A stretch of 64,000 bases of DNA from Amphiprion ocellaris (GCF_022539595.1 NC_072781.1:6665131-6729130), one strand, 5' to 3'; numbered from the stretch's first letter, positions 47,932 to 60,125 are shown. Made by a program: numbers and translations. Notes: generated by a model from the letters alone, not told the origin.

Positions 47932-50271
47932 TGGTGCTTCAGAAATGGAAGCTGGCCACAGCTGCGTTTCATTTCAACAATATTATATTAAAATCATCAG
48001 TTGACAATGACAGAAGTGCCTCCTAAGATTAACGGTGTTACTGTGTAGTGATTGGACACATGGCAACGACATTCAGTGGCTCAACACACACACAGGAGAC
48101 TAACAACAACAACAACAATGACCACAATGCTTTGGATTAGTGAAAAAGTTAAAAAAATCACAATCTTGAGTCTCAGAGTGACTATGGACATACGCTCACA
48201 GTAATTTGTAAACAAAATATACACAGACATACTGTACCTTGTGGTCTAAATCTACAGTGGAAATCTTTTCTCTTTTGGTTATAGTCATTTCATTTTTCAA
48301 TCTTATTTCATTGGTGTATTTCCATATAATTTATTTCTACGTCTATGTACAGAATTGATCTACGAGAGCAGCGTGTATTATCTTTTCAAATTAAAAGTAT
48401 TATCTAATAAATATGTCGCTAACTTTACAGCTCTCCTCAAAGTGCAAGACTGTGATGGGAGGGGGGGAGACAAAGTGCATGAGTCCTGCCAGCGAATCAC
48501 TCACCAACTCTGCTCTACCGGCCTGTCATCACATAACTGTAATCCACATGCACCAAAACCTTTCATTATAAATCTTCCGAACATGATTCCAGCTTGACAT
48601 TAACGTGTCGACTGCACAGCGAGTTCATCTTAAAGCTACAGACAGCAGTGTGGTTGTGTAGTTTACAGACTGGGAGATTTTTTTTTCAGTGTTTCTCGCC
48701 TGTTTGCTCACACCTACTCAGGCTGGACAAGACGTGGCAGGTCGAAATCTGTTAACTTGGCAAGAAATGTGCGACTGGAAGAACGCGACGCTCGCATTAA
48801 CCGGCCAAAATAGAAGCCATGCTGCCACTTTGGTGGGAAAAGGTGACGGCACGGTATTATCGCTCGCAAGTGAAAATCCACTTTTAAAACCACTTTCGCA
48901 AAAGATCCTGCCGTGTTTTTAAAATCCCCCAAATAATTTCATGCCTCAAAGCCTTCTATCTATCTACATGAAGATTTGGTGCAACTTTTGCTTTTCTGAG
49001 ACATCTTATAAGCCCCCCCAGTGATTCTATTTTCACTTCCTGGACCTGAATCTTGCCAAGTAATATCATCCAAACCCACTGCCCATTGGCCAAGATTGAA
49101 CTTATCGCCTAGCAACATGGATTTACGGAACATTTAACCGAGGAGATTTTGAACGTCCTCTTCCCCTGCAAAGCTAAAGTACAGCTATCTGTAATGAAAC
49201 AAATAAATATGACACGTCTTTCTGCCAAATAAAAGTGTCGGACCACAAGCAGGCTCCAGATTTGTTGCAGTTATTGTTAGATTTTGTTGTTTAAGCCGAT
49301 TTTCTTGCATGAGCTCTACATTTTTTGGGAGTATTTAAGTTAAGATCTGAGGAATAAAATCTGATTATGCCAGAGTTGACAGTGTTTAAGTAGAAACCAC
49401 TTAAAAGATAAAACCTATGAATGAGTTTTCCTAACTTTAACTGGCAAAAGAGAAACATTCAAATATGTAAACACAGCTTTCAGGGGCTTTAAGACTTCCT
49501 TTTGGTCTATTCTGGGCTCTTTTTAGTGGCACACTGCTGGGTGTGGCTTCACGTCAACCGACAGTCTTCTTCTAGCGAGTACAGTACGCAGCAACACAAC
49601 ACATCTGGGGTCACAATAGCCGCACATTTACATCCTCAGGCACAACGTCGCGCACACAAATGGCAGTTCCACTTACTAAATGCATACACACAAATTTTCT
49701 CAAAAAACTCACCTGGAGCAGAAATCATTTTCACATTGAACAATAGAACATCACAATCCAGATTCTTAATGCATGCAGCGCGTGAACACACCATAGTCCT
49801 GGTTTACTAAGCTTTTGTTACAGGTGTTTCTGCAGAGCGGAGCTGTTGAGCTACACGTAGCCTTGATGTTTGAACACAGGTTCATTCAGGCTCACGTACA
49901 ATTATGCTCCTTGATACGGGTTTAAACCTGAAGCTGACATCATCCCCGTCTCGTTGTTCCTTCCTCCATCTCTGCTCGTGAAATAGCTCCTGCTGACAAA
50001 TCCTTAGTAAATCTATGTGGTTAAGAGTTGCATTTGAGGCATGTGAACTGTCCCCATGGCTCACGATTCTCTATTGTGTAGTGTGTTAATGAATATTCAC
50101 AGAGCCACAAAGAAAACAACTATAGGAAGAGAGACACAGGCTTGGCACCGCTTCAGTATTATCACATAGACACAGACTGCAGAGTCTGTACAACCGAGTG
50201 TAAATGTATATGCGTGGGGATTGTGTTTGTGTGTTTTTGTAGTGCGCTTCCTTCTGCCTTCGTCAACCTCC

Positions 50272-50467
50272 TCACTGCGTGGGGGAGCAGTCATCTAGAT
50301 CCAGCAGCTCCCTGACCAGTCTCTCTCCGAACTGCGCTCGGCTGTAGCGCTTGACTGTGTAGGCGTCGGACATCTTGTAGAGGATGTACGCGTTGTTGAT
50401 GGCGATGCTGATGCTCAACCAGAACACCTGCTGCCAGGTCTTGTTGGGTTTGTGGAAGATGAAGTAC
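50272..50467 (-). CDS. pgbd5: pgbd5 last coding exon and stop
   Basis: Acceptor cccacacag, then YFIFHKPNKTWQQVFWLSIS and onward to RELLDLDDCSPTQ and TGA. The hydrophobic FWLSISIAINNAYILYKM helix is conserved across piggyBac proteins. No Cys-rich RING/PHD-like tail follows, as expected for PGBD5. Confidence 0.96.
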
Positions 50468-53400
50468 CTGTGTGGGAGAGAGAGTCGCTTACTCCAGGGT
50501 TTCTATTCAAAGATTTTCTATTAAATGAATGACTAATGCTAACACTATAAATATTAAGCCATATAGTGAGACTAGTTGAACAGCAGCCACACGGGCTGCA
50601 CAGGTGTCCAAAAAGAGGAAACCAGCGCACAACTTCACTTCAAATATCAGCAACATGCAATGTAACAGTAGTCAGTGAGGAAAACGTGTGTTTATGTAAT
50701 CCTGTAGGGCAGGGGTGTCAAACTCCTAGTTCACAGGCCACATCCAGCCCAATTTGATCTCAAGTGGGCCGGACCAGTAAAATCACAGCACAATAACCTA
50801 TAAATAACTCATTTTCCCCCTTTGTTTTAGTGCAAAAAAGTACAATTCTGAAAATGTTCACATTTAACGAACCACGTTTTTACAAAACATTATGAACAAT
50901 CTGAAATTTTAGAAAAATAAGATTAATTTAAACAATATTACACCTAAATTTATCATTTACACATTACAACTTTCAGATCACAGCATGTCTACAAAGGTGC
51001 AAACATTTAGTCACAGGTGTCTGGAACTGCATAAACAACTTTCCAAGATCTAGAAATTATTTAAAATTTACAGTTTTACAAATTTAAAATTTGCAGTTGA
51101 TTTCTTCTCTGTATTTTTTTGTTGAAAGATATATATTTTTTGGGCTTTTTTTAGCCTTTATTATAGAGAACGGTGGAGAGAGAAACAGGAAACGTGTAAA
51201 TTATTTGGGTAAATTTAGAATTAATACAGTATTGTCGGATCTGAACCGTAATGTTTAAATTAGTCAGGTAAATTTGTGTTTCATATAATGTTGTAGCATC
51301 TTACCCTTAATATTTTATAAAGTCAGGTATTTGTGTTTTTTATAATACTGTAGGGCCCATAACCATAATTTTTAGTCAGGTAAATTTACATTTTATTTAA
51401 TATTGTTGGGTCTTAACCATTATATTTTAGGTATTCAAGTAAATTAGTATTTTTATTAATAGGATCTTAACCTGTATATTTAAATTATTCTGTTAAATTT
51501 GTATTTTATATAATATTTTAGGGTCTTAATATTTAAATTATTTGGGTAAATTTGGAATTAATATATTGTAGGATCTGAACATTAATGTATAAACTGGTCA
51601 GGTAGATTTGTGTATGATACAATGTTGTAGTATTTTACCCATAATATTTTAAGAAGTCAGGTAAATTTGTATTTTTATATAAAACTGTCAGGCCTTTTTA
51701 AAAAAAATTATTTGAGTTTTTTTATGTAATATTGAGTCTTAACCTCAGTATTAAAATTATTTGAGTAACTTTGTCTTCTATACAATTTAGTAGGGTCTTA
51801 ACTTTAATATTTAAATTATTTGGACAAATTTGTTCAATTAAAATATTGTATTGTCTTATCTAAAATATTTAAATTACTCATGTAAATGTACATACTAAAT
51901 AACACTGTACAGCCTTAATGTAAGCTACACAACAGTATATATCTAAAGTACAGTATAATTACTTCCAAATATGACACAGTTAATTATCTGAACTATAAAA
52001 TGTAAAAACAAAAAAATAGAGAAAAATCTTAATTTCTTTCAGAAAGGGGGATACTAATCAATGGCTCCCCACGATGGAATGGTTTAATAATTTTTGTTAA
52101 ATACAGAACACACTGAGTGTCAAATAAGTTAGTTTATATCTGGGAAATGCTTGTTTATAGAAGATAAGATTCAAACTTCTAGTTGCCATGACCCCATGAT
52201 CTGTCTTGAAACTTCTCGAGGCAACTTGTGTTTTGTAAAACATTTCACATACTTGCTGTACTTGTCGTCGTATTTGCAGATGTAGCTGAGGTGTGCTGCA
52301 AATGCCTCGACAGCCAGAGGACACGGGATCTCGCCGCTTTTCCTTTTAATGATCATACCTGCCACAAACACACATACATCACACTTAGAGTGAGATACAC
52401 AACAAGTTTCCACGTGAGTCTCGAGACTCTGTGGTCACCAGGCTGACATCCCGACAAGAGAGTAGACGGAGGTGTGTCCTTCGTTACTCATGTTTTCAGC
52501 CTGTTTTTTTGGCTGTTCGTTTGTCTTTGCTGCTTTGATTAATGAGTCTGTTTTGCAGCAGTCATTTGGAAGCGCACAACCGTGACTAATAACATTAACA
52601 ATGACTCTGTTCTTCATAAGTCCCAGTAAGCCTTGTCAGTGAGCTAGCAGACATCACACCACTTTCCTGGACCGTCGCTGACCTAGAAAAACATCTCATC
52701 TCATTCAAGCGCACTAATTTCTCCGTGATTATCTGACAAATTAGTCAATTAGTCGCTACAGTCATACTCTTCATAAACCCAGATAAAGGAGTCATTAAAA
52801 AGGTCCAGACTCATGCTATCTGTAATGTCTAGTCTGTATGTATTTACGTGGGTTGAACCTTGCAAGTGTGAGAGTCTGAGGAAGTAAAAATGTTTAATAG
52901 ATAATTAATCTTCTGAGTCCCAAAAACTGGATGGTATGTTTGAAAGGCATGTCATCAAAAACATTTTATTCTTTTAAATCCAAGAACTACTTGTCTGTAA
53001 GGTACCTTTTAGTTGTAAAAATTACCCAAATCTTAGTTTAAAATCATGATTTTTCATCAAAATCACTTTAGTCTACATCTTAGCCAAAAAATAAATAAAT
53101 AAATAAAAAAATAAATAAATCCATCCATCCATCCATCCATCCATCCATCCATCCATCCATCCATCCATCCAACCAACAGTCACATGACAAAACTTCTGGG
53201 ACTGGGTTGAACTGCAGGCAGTGTCTACGCAGAGCAGATTTTAGTAAAATATCATCAGTATGTATGTAGAGTCTTCATTTTTTCCCAGTATTGGTAACAC
53301 CTGTAGGCACCTGGTAAAACGTTGTATGTGCTGATTCCAAACGTTTTCAATTTTTGTAAAATGAATCACTAAATAAATCCAATTTTCTTTCCTTCTTTAC

Positions 53401-56400
53401 AGAGTTATTGCTTTATAACTATTTAAGACGGCACAAAGGACTTTTCTCTGTACATCCAGCCACAGTTGTGCTGTTTCCATCAAGGTGTAAGACTTGATAC
53501 TGCAGTGATAAATGAGCCCATGATGAGTAAAAATGTGAAAGAAAATACTCAGAAACTCAAAATACATCTATTGTGGAATTATTGTTACTGAGTTTTGGTA
53601 AAGCTACTATTGAGTTAATTACATAACATTACCCATGAAGCAAATACACAGTTTGACACAGCTTCTTTCTATGCTGCATAAAAACATAAACGTTGGGATT
53701 TTGTTGATTGGATTGGAAACTGTTTTGTTCTTAAAGCACAGAGGGAAAAACATTTAAACACGAACACCCACACACAATCAGAGAGGAAAGAAAATCAATA
53801 CTGGATAAAAACACTTGAACCGATCTGCAGCCTCACTTCCACTCTCCTTATTTAAAGAGCACAAACGGACACGGTTTAGAACTCAACAAAACTGTTTCAT
53901 CAACAGTGGATTATTGCTACAAGAGGAGGGGATATCAAGATAATGTCGCCTCCTAGAAACGGATTATCGTGGATTAGAAGCTCCTCATTGATTCTCACTG
54001 ACACCGATGTCTAACAATGTGCCAATTTCTCTTGATGGTAACTTGCATTGAAAAATGACAATACAGCTAATCTCACTGTCACTAAAACACTCTTATAAAT
54101 GGCAGTGCATAATCTTTTCTTTGTGCAAAAGAAAGGCCAAAAGTTTTCGCCCAGTTGTGGCAAATATCAGCCAACAGTCGTGTAAAAGTGACCTTCTCAT
54201 TTACCTTGTTTTGTTGGGGAATAAGCGTTGGTGAGGAACCTGAAGTGTCCCTTGTTGTACCAGCTGATCAGTGACATGGTGCCCTTCATCATCACGCGTG
54301 ATTGGCCGCGCTGGGCCGGCGTGGAGCCGCAGACCAACATGTTCTGTGGTAAACCTGTGCAGTCGCTCTTCCTGGTGCTCAGCAAACCACAGCAGTAGAT
54401 ATCTGGAGAGGGACAAAGACACCAATGACACGTTATTATTTGTACAAATACAATGGGACAGCGACCTTTTGCTAGAATAAACACGTGAGGAACATACTGT
54501 ATAGGCAATGAGTTACTATAGATATAATGCGAAACAGTGCAACTGAAGATTAAATGATTAGGGTCAATATATAATTGAGGGACTTTTGAAGTCCATGGGA
54601 TATAGCTTGTTTACATTTTTACTAAAAGAAAAAAAAATGTTTTTATGTTCATTCTGATCATGTCTTTACAAATTCCAGAATTATTTATTATGGAAACAAT
54701 CACTTATTAATAAAAAATGACTGGATATCACTAAAATGTCAACTAAATAACCATTCGAATTTAATAACAACCACCTTCTAATTAGCTAAACAATAATAAA
54801 ATGAGCTTATTCAAAAAATGCTTTGATTGTGTTATTTTTATTTAGTTGAGATAATCATGACAGATATTTTTTTTTTGCCAGTATATCAAATTTTATATGG
54901 AAAATAACAAATTGTGGCCAAGAAATCACCTTCAACTAAGTTACCCATTACAAAAACACCTCTCAAGGAAATGTGTTAATTCCAAGTCACATGACCTGCT
55001 CCACATGATGTCATTTCCTCCTGAAGAAAAGACTGGCCAGACTCCAAGGCTTTCTGAGTTATTTAATATAAAGTAGTGTGTGAGTCAAGTGTGGATTTAT
55101 TGCATGCCAACAGTATATGTAATGTATGTATGTAAATTGTATATGTAATATTTAGAAGAATCTTTCTGTAAAAATGCCATGTGGTGTTTGGTTATAGGCG
55201 GCCATGTTTTTTAGGTCCGAAAACAACAAAAATGTCAACAATGATACCTGTCAACTATGCTACAAAAAGTCCCGCAATTATACATTGACCCATTAGTATA
55301 TTCACTGATTAGTTGATGGACAGAAAACCAATTATTTTGATTGAATTAGGTGAATTACATAATGAGTAATATCATTTTCTAAATTAAACAGTATCGATTC
55401 CCCACACTGTTAAAAAAAACTAATTTTACAGAATTGTTCCTTTTTTTTCCACATTTTACATATTTATTTCACAGATTGTTTTTAAATCCATAGAAATACA
55501 CATATAATTGCAAAAACAGACACAATTCATACATCTAATGTTAAATAAAACCAGACAATTATTTCTTAAAGTATTATTCGAGCTTCTCAAAAGTGAATAT
55601 TTGCTGCTTTTCTAAGCCTCTTATTATATTAAGTTGAATATGTTCCAGCTTGGACTTTGGGAAATTGCAGTTGCCATTTATAAAAACTAAAATATTATAC
55701 ACTGACCAACCAAGTTACCCACTGAGAAAATAATTAACCAGAGAAAATTAGAATTGTTATTGTGGTTTTCATGCATTTTGCCGCCAAAACTACATAACAA
55801 ATTGCTTCAACTGTTTATCTCACAGCTGGAACAACTTCTTTCCATCAAATTCCATCTTTGTTTATCTCCTCTATTCTGCCACTTTCTTTATTTCGGCCAT
55901 GGATGAGCAGAGACGACACAATTATGTCCCTGTTAACGTTCTCTGTTTGGAGAATGATTTCTATCTGCGTAGTACGACTGTGTGTGTGTGTGCGTGCGTG
56001 TCCACAGTCTCTGCAGCAGAGTAATGCAGGGTAATTAACTCAGCTAATTATTCCAGCAAGATAAATCTGAAAGAAAAATGTCGGACAATGCCTCCGCAAG
56101 CTCTGAAATGAGTTTTTTTTTGGGAGGCTAAATGTCTCATGGTAGCTTCAACCAATTAGAACGAGGAAATATTGATTTTATCTCCGCTCTTCTTTTTCAT
56201 TATTTGACAAACTGCAGCTCTGCCTGCTTGAGTTTAAAATTGCTCTTCTGTTGTTGTTTAGTGAAAAAGCATTTGTTAAAAGGGGAATGGAAAAACTTTC
56301 ATTTCCAAATTGGGTTGGGATGAGCTGAGTGTTTGTTCTCTGCCTTCACTGAAACTCTCATTTTTAGCCTTTCATGACATGTTGACATTGTGTCCCACCT

Positions 56401-58731
56401 CTGCTATTATTAGAAAGGAAGAAAATGGAGAATTTACATGTGATCCTATCAATATAAGAGCTTCAAGATAGATTATCAGCACAAAAATTCCCAATTTCCT
56501 CCAATATTATTGCTACAACTACTGAGTAGAGGTATTTGTAAGCTATTAACAGCAAGACAAGAAAACAGCTTTTTTTCTAGCAGTCAAATGTTATACTAAA
56601 TAATATTTCACTGATTTGTCCACTTTAACTATCCATTTATGGAGCTGTGACCAGTTTAAACAGAGAATCGTTTCTTGATTTAGCCTACAAGCCAAAAGAT
56701 AATCAGTCCCTCCATGAATTCACGATGTTGTGATCGCAAATTTGCTGCAATTTTGCCAACCTCCCGTGAGTTCCACCAATCATATTCAACCCCAGCACAA
56801 ACGTAATGCACATATGTCACTTCCTTCTTTATGGTTTGAAGATCCAGATGTGTCCGATTCTGATGTCTCATTTACCAACAAAAATTACTGCAAAAGACTG
56901 TGCAAAATAATTCCCTGATGTTCTTCACAAAAGTGGAGGTAAACTGTTTTGTACCCGTGCAATATTGTGGTGGAATACAAACGAAAATCATCCATTGACA
57001 AACACTTTTCTACCACAAAACATATTAGGAGAACGGCTGAAAAGGAGCGGACCACAGACCAGACGAATCACCGTGATGGAAGCTGTTGCATCCAGATCTG
57101 TTGGAGCACTGAAAGAATGAAGGTAAGTTAGATTAATTAATTGACATGACAAGCCGTGAGCGTGCGTGTGTGTGTGTGTGAGAATATGTGTGTGTCAGGA
57201 TGTGAAATTAACTTTAATCCACTGACTGATATGTCCAAATATGATTCATTCAATAGTAAATTATCATTTTGTGCCTTAAATCTACCAACCACTTCAAGTT
57301 AAACCAGTATCTGGCTGCTGCTAATTTCCCACCGTGGTTTGCCAGCTTGTGTAAATGGGTTGGAGCGTGTTAAAGAATTAGTTTAGGAATAAAAATTACA
57401 ATTGTTTCAATTACAATGTTGAAACATGTTGTAAAAGCTGAAAAAAATGCAACTTTTTAGCAACTGTCGCTGTGTCCCACAATTTCATTGCAACAAATAC
57501 GTTTAAAACATCGTTATTTTACAGAAAAGCTGCCGCAAGTTCAGGCATTTTAGGCCGCAACAATCTCGAAAAAAGCCAGCGAAATCCTTGAAGGACTGAA
57601 TAATAAACAGTCTATTGTTTGCCAACAGCTGCACGGTGGATTGGTGGTTAGCATTTTTGCCTTGCAGCTAGAAGATCCCTGGTTCATGTCCAGGCCTTCC
57701 AGGGATCTTTCTGCATGGAGTTTGCATGTTCTCCCTGTGCATGTGTGGGTTTTCTCCGAGTTCTTCGTCTTCCTCCCATATTCCAAAAACATGCTAAGGT
57801 TAATTGATTATTCCAAGTTGCCTGTAGGTGTGAACATGAGTGTGATTGTTTGTCTGTATATGTAGACCTGTGATAGACTGGAGACCTATCCAGGGTGTCC
57901 CCTGCCTTCACCCAAGTCAGCTAGGATAGACTACAGCCCCCCTGCGACCCTAATGAGGATGAAGCGGTGTATAGATAATGGATGGATGTTTTCCAACAGC
58001 GGAAAAACATCCGTCGCAACAAGTGCTTAAGCGGGAGAGTCATTTTTTGATGCATTTTCTTACAAGAAGAAATAGCCGCGTGAGATAAATTTCTCTATGT
58101 CTGAGGAAGTTTCAGAGTCTCGCGGCAGAATAAGGCTGCTCATAAAATAACACTTGCAACTCACTAATTTGGATTAAAAAGAGATGAATAGATATGCTTG
58201 ACAGGAAAATATGATTTCAGGACTAAAATGTTCGATAATATTAGAGCAAAATAATGGCATGTTTGGGCAAAAATGCACATCTTGGTTAGAAAAAAAATGA
58301 AAAATGAAAAAAGGGTCACTCTAAGTGCATAATCTCATTTGAAGTTGAATGCAACAGACTGCCGTCCTCTCTGTGCAGTTTAGCCTGGGGATGTCATCAT
58401 CATAGCATCATTAAAAATAAACAAAAAATGCAAAAAGGGAGTGGGGATGAGATGAAGAGTGAGATTAAAATCTCTACACAGTGCAGGAAACAAGGGACAA
58501 GAGATGACAGAGGAGGAAAACCAGTAAATATCTGCTGCTGCAACATGTTTGTGCACCTTGTTTGCTGAACTCGGAGAAGAGGCTGAGGCTCGTGATGGAC
58601 GGCCCGGTGAAGATGATGGTGTTCCTGCCGGAGATGTTCTGGCAGAGCTGCTTGGCCACGAGGCTGTGGAGCTGAGGTTTGTTCTTCAGCGCGGCCAAAC
58701 CGTCCGTGCCCTCCTTTAGATGGACTGAGAT
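50272..58731 (-). CDS. pgbd5: pgbd5, piggyBac transposable element derived 5 (last 4 exons)
   Basis: Minus-strand exons in transcription order: 58731-58557, 54402-54205, 52358-52253, 50467-50272. Phases match and the sum is 675 nt: 224 residues plus TGA (50274-50272). All junctions are GT-AG. The product matches vertebrate PGBD5 almost residue for residue (HLKEG.DGLAALKNKPQLHS, IIFTGPSITSLSLF, IKRKSGEIPCPLAVEAFAAH, KPNKTWQQVFW, RYSRAQFGERLVREL). Human PGBD5 is about 455 residues in its shorter form, so this is the C-terminal half. PGBD5 is a domesticated transposase of chordates, mainly expressed in brain. The YDDKYSK motif holding the third proposed catalytic Asp (human D386) is intact at 52264-52269. 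Transposase activity of the human protein is disputed. Upstream exons lie beyond 64 kb. Confidence 0.97.
50710..51190 (+). mobile_element. hAT-like fish interspersed repeat, 5' part
   Basis: Begins CAGGGGTGTCAAACTCCTAG and continues GGCCACATCCAGCCCAATTT and AGTGGGCCGGACCAGTAAAA, a very common fish repeat whose CAGGGGTGTC terminus is hAT-like. No matching right terminus was found; the minisatellite begins where the right part would be. Confidence 0.6.
51195..51925. repeat. AT-rich minisatellite, about 13 units of 57 bp
   Basis: Repeats of a block containing GGTAAATTTGT..TATAATATTGTAGGGTCTTAACC-like sequence. GTAAATTT-type anchors fall near 51208, 51266, 51325, 51377, 51435, 51491, 51544, 51599, 51658, 51711, 51763, 51820 and 51879. 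Units 1-3 resemble 7-9 more than their neighbours, giving a higher-order period of about 333-336 bp. Confidence 0.85.
52253..52358 (-). CDS. pgbd5: pgbd5 exon (third visible; YDDKYSK)
   Basis: Acceptor tttgtggcag, then MIIKRKSGEIPCPLAVEAFA and onward to YDDKYS, donor gtatgt. The adjacent Asp codons at 52269-52264 correspond to the third acidic residue proposed for PGBD5 catalysis. Confidence 0.96.
52890..53550. repeat. Interspersed repeat B, copy 1
   Basis: Shares ordered blocks with 59430-60125: AACCAACAGTCA-ATGACAAAA, TGGGTTGAACTGCAGG, GTAAAATATCATC, CAGTATTGGTAACACCTGT. Interrupted by AAAT and CCAT simple repeats. No ends or target duplication identified. Confidence 0.65.
53120..53170. 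repeat. (CCAT)n tetranucleotide repeat
   Basis: About 12 CCAT units directly following an AAAT-rich run, inside repeat B copy 1 in a pgbd5 intron. Confidence 0.95.
54205..54402 (-). CDS. pgbd5: pgbd5 exon (second visible)
   Basis: Acceptor tctccag, then IYCCGLLSTRKSDCTGLPQN and onward to RFLTNAYSPTKQ, donor gtaaat. The MKGTMSLISWYNKGHF segment is the piggyBac DDE-fold strand region typical of PGBD5. MITE copy 3 begins 158 bp away in the adjoining upstream intron. Confidence 0.96.
54561..55291. mobile_element. MITE family A, copy 3 (731 bp)
   Basis: Best-preserved ends: GGGTCAATATATAATTG on the left and GGGTCAATGTATAATTG read inward on the right, both continuing to GGGACTTTT with about 2 mismatches in 27. 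Perfect 4-bp duplication ATTA at 54557-54560 and 55292-55295. Collinear with copies 1 and 2. Confidence 0.92.
56704..57598 (+). mobile_element. hAT-type element with BED-finger remnant, copy 1
   Basis: Ends CAGTCCCTCC (left) and, read inward, CAGTCCTTCA (right). Flanks GATAAT (56698-56703) and AATAAT (57599-57604) match at 5 of 6. The interior holds a broken CGGBP1-like BED finger: FPDVLHKSGGKLFCT, then after a 2-nt frame shift CNIVVEYKRKSSIDKHFSTT. A short GT repeat lies near 57161. 895 bp; no catalytic domain. Confidence 0.8.
56860..57120 (+). pseudogene. BED zinc-finger fragment, frameshifted (copy 1)
   Basis: C..C and H....H ligands of a CGGBP1/hAT-type BED finger are visible, but a stop (codon TAA near 56911) and a 2-nt excess just after the LFCT codons split the frame. 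The same excess is present in the copy at 61.7 kb, so it predates both insertions. Confidence 0.7.
57630..57986 (+). mobile_element. tRNA-like SINE with target duplication
   Basis: Begins TGCACGGTGGATTGGTGGTT and contains GGAGTTTGCATGTTCTCCCT, GTGGGTTTTCTCCG and TCCAGGGTGTCCCC, ending ATAATGGATGGA. GTGGTTAGCA and GGTTCATGTCC resemble degraded pol III A and B boxes. Flanked by TGTTTGCCAACAGC (57616-57629) and TGTTTTCCAACAGC (57987-58000), a 13/14 match that shows retroposition. Confidence 0.8.
58557..58731 (-). CDS. pgbd5: pgbd5 exon (first visible in transcription order)
   Basis: Acceptor ccctgcag then ISVHLKEGTDGLAALKNKPQ and onward to LFSEFSKQ, with a split codon before gtgcac. The preceding exon (human ..CSSTGFIIQ) is not found before 64000, so that intron exceeds 5.2 kb. 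Confidence 0.95.
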
Positions 58732-59429
58732 CTGCAGGGTTGGCAGATCGAGACAGGAAATAAAACATGGGCAATTCATTGTTAGTTAGGTTAGAAAATG
58801 TAAACCCTTTAGAGATGTTCACAAAACAAACAGCACATTGAGGATTTCACTTTCCTGCCAGCAGAGGTTATAAATTAAACGTTCCTCCTGAGGAAATGCT
58901 AGAAAAAAAAGACCACAGAGTTGTGAGACCAGAGTCTATTTGGACTCAAGAATGCAGGGTTCCATTCAGTATTTGCAGATATGTATGAATATGACATTGC
59001 AAGGCGTTCTAATGACATAAAGGAATGTTTTTGCTGTTTTTCAGTCTGCTGCATTTCCTATTAATGGTGTCACCGTGACTCTTGGGGTCATGCTAACTTC
59101 AAACATGTCCTCCATAGTAGAGATGTGAGAAAAAGAAGATGTAGATATTGATGTAGTTAGGCATCCATGATCATTCCAGTGGAGGTACTTTCAGTTTTCA
59201 GATTCAGTGATGTTCACAGACAAGTTTTAGAAATGATCAATGTAAAAATCCTGTTTACTTGCAAAGGAGGCTTGTGCAGCTCACCTTGAGATATGTTGTT
59301 TTGCGTAAGTCCTTTTAGTGATTTTCTACAACGACTGCAAATGCAAAATTACCGTGATCCACGGAGTCATAATGCCAACATTTATGGTAGATTGTGGTTG
59401 TGATATTGACATATGCTGGAACTGATCAT

Positions 59430-60125
59430 TAGCTTTAATCCTCTGAGCCACAAAACCCTTCAATGGGTTTTAAAGGCAAGTTGTCTTAATAAAACTCAAA
59501 ATTCTATAATTTATCAGAGCCAAAAACTCCAGAAACTATCAACAGATTTTCTAATTTGCAGCGGCCCTTAAACTACTCATTTGTGATTTGCTGTTTCACT
59601 GCTAAACATAACTGAATCTACGCTTAAAATTGCAACATTTCATCAAAATCTATTTATTCTACATGTCTCATTTAAAATACACCATTTAATCTAAAAAAGT
59701 GATGTGGTTTGGCACAACTGGTAAGCCATTAGTGGCTCAGCTGCAACCAACAGTCATGTGACAAAAAACCTTCGTCTGAACTGGGTTGAACTGCAGGATG
59801 TGTTTACACAGAGCAGAGAGGAGACAAAGATGGAAACTAATTAAAAGTGTACGTAAAATATCATCGTACGTAGAGCCACCGTTTTTTTCCTCAGTATTGG
59901 TAACACCTGTGGACACTTGGAAAAAATATGTACATACAGATTCAAGATTTTTTAAAAATAATTGTAGAATAACTAATCAAAGAAATTCAACTTTAAATTT
60001 GCTTTTTTTCTTAACATATGTATAGCATTAAAACCTTGTTTCAACAGAGGTGCAGGACTTTATATTGGAATAAAAAATGAGTGCACAGTGGGTAAAAATG
60101 TGATAGAAGCAAAAACTGTCCATAA
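59430..60125. repeat. Interspersed repeat B, copy 2
   Basis: Same block order as 52890-53550, with GCAACCAACAGTCATGTGAC, CTGGGTTGAACTGCAGGATG, GTAAAATATCATCGTACG and CAGTATTGGTAACACCTGTG. Diverged by many substitutions and small indels; lacks the CCAT tract. Both copies are in pgbd5 introns in the same orientation. Confidence 0.65.

Larger units (their letters stand above)
50468..52252 (-). other. pgbd5 last intron
   Basis: Contains a hAT-like repeat from 50710 and the 13-unit minisatellite (51195-51925). No additional exon is seen. Confidence 0.75.
52359..54204 (-). other. pgbd5 intron (second from 3' end)
   Basis: Holds repeat B copy 1 and its CCAT tract. The remainder shows no feature I can identify. 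Confidence 0.65.
54403..58556 (-). other. pgbd5 intron (third from 3' end), repeat-rich
   Basis: Contains MITE copy 3, BED-finger hAT-type copy 1 (56704-57598) and a SINE (57630-57986). The rest shows no gene or RNA. Confidence 0.7.

Noticed and set aside
49502..49810. 102-codon plus-strand frame near the pgbd5 3' end.
   Set aside because: No family resemblance, and it lies in the probable 3' UTR on the opposite strand.
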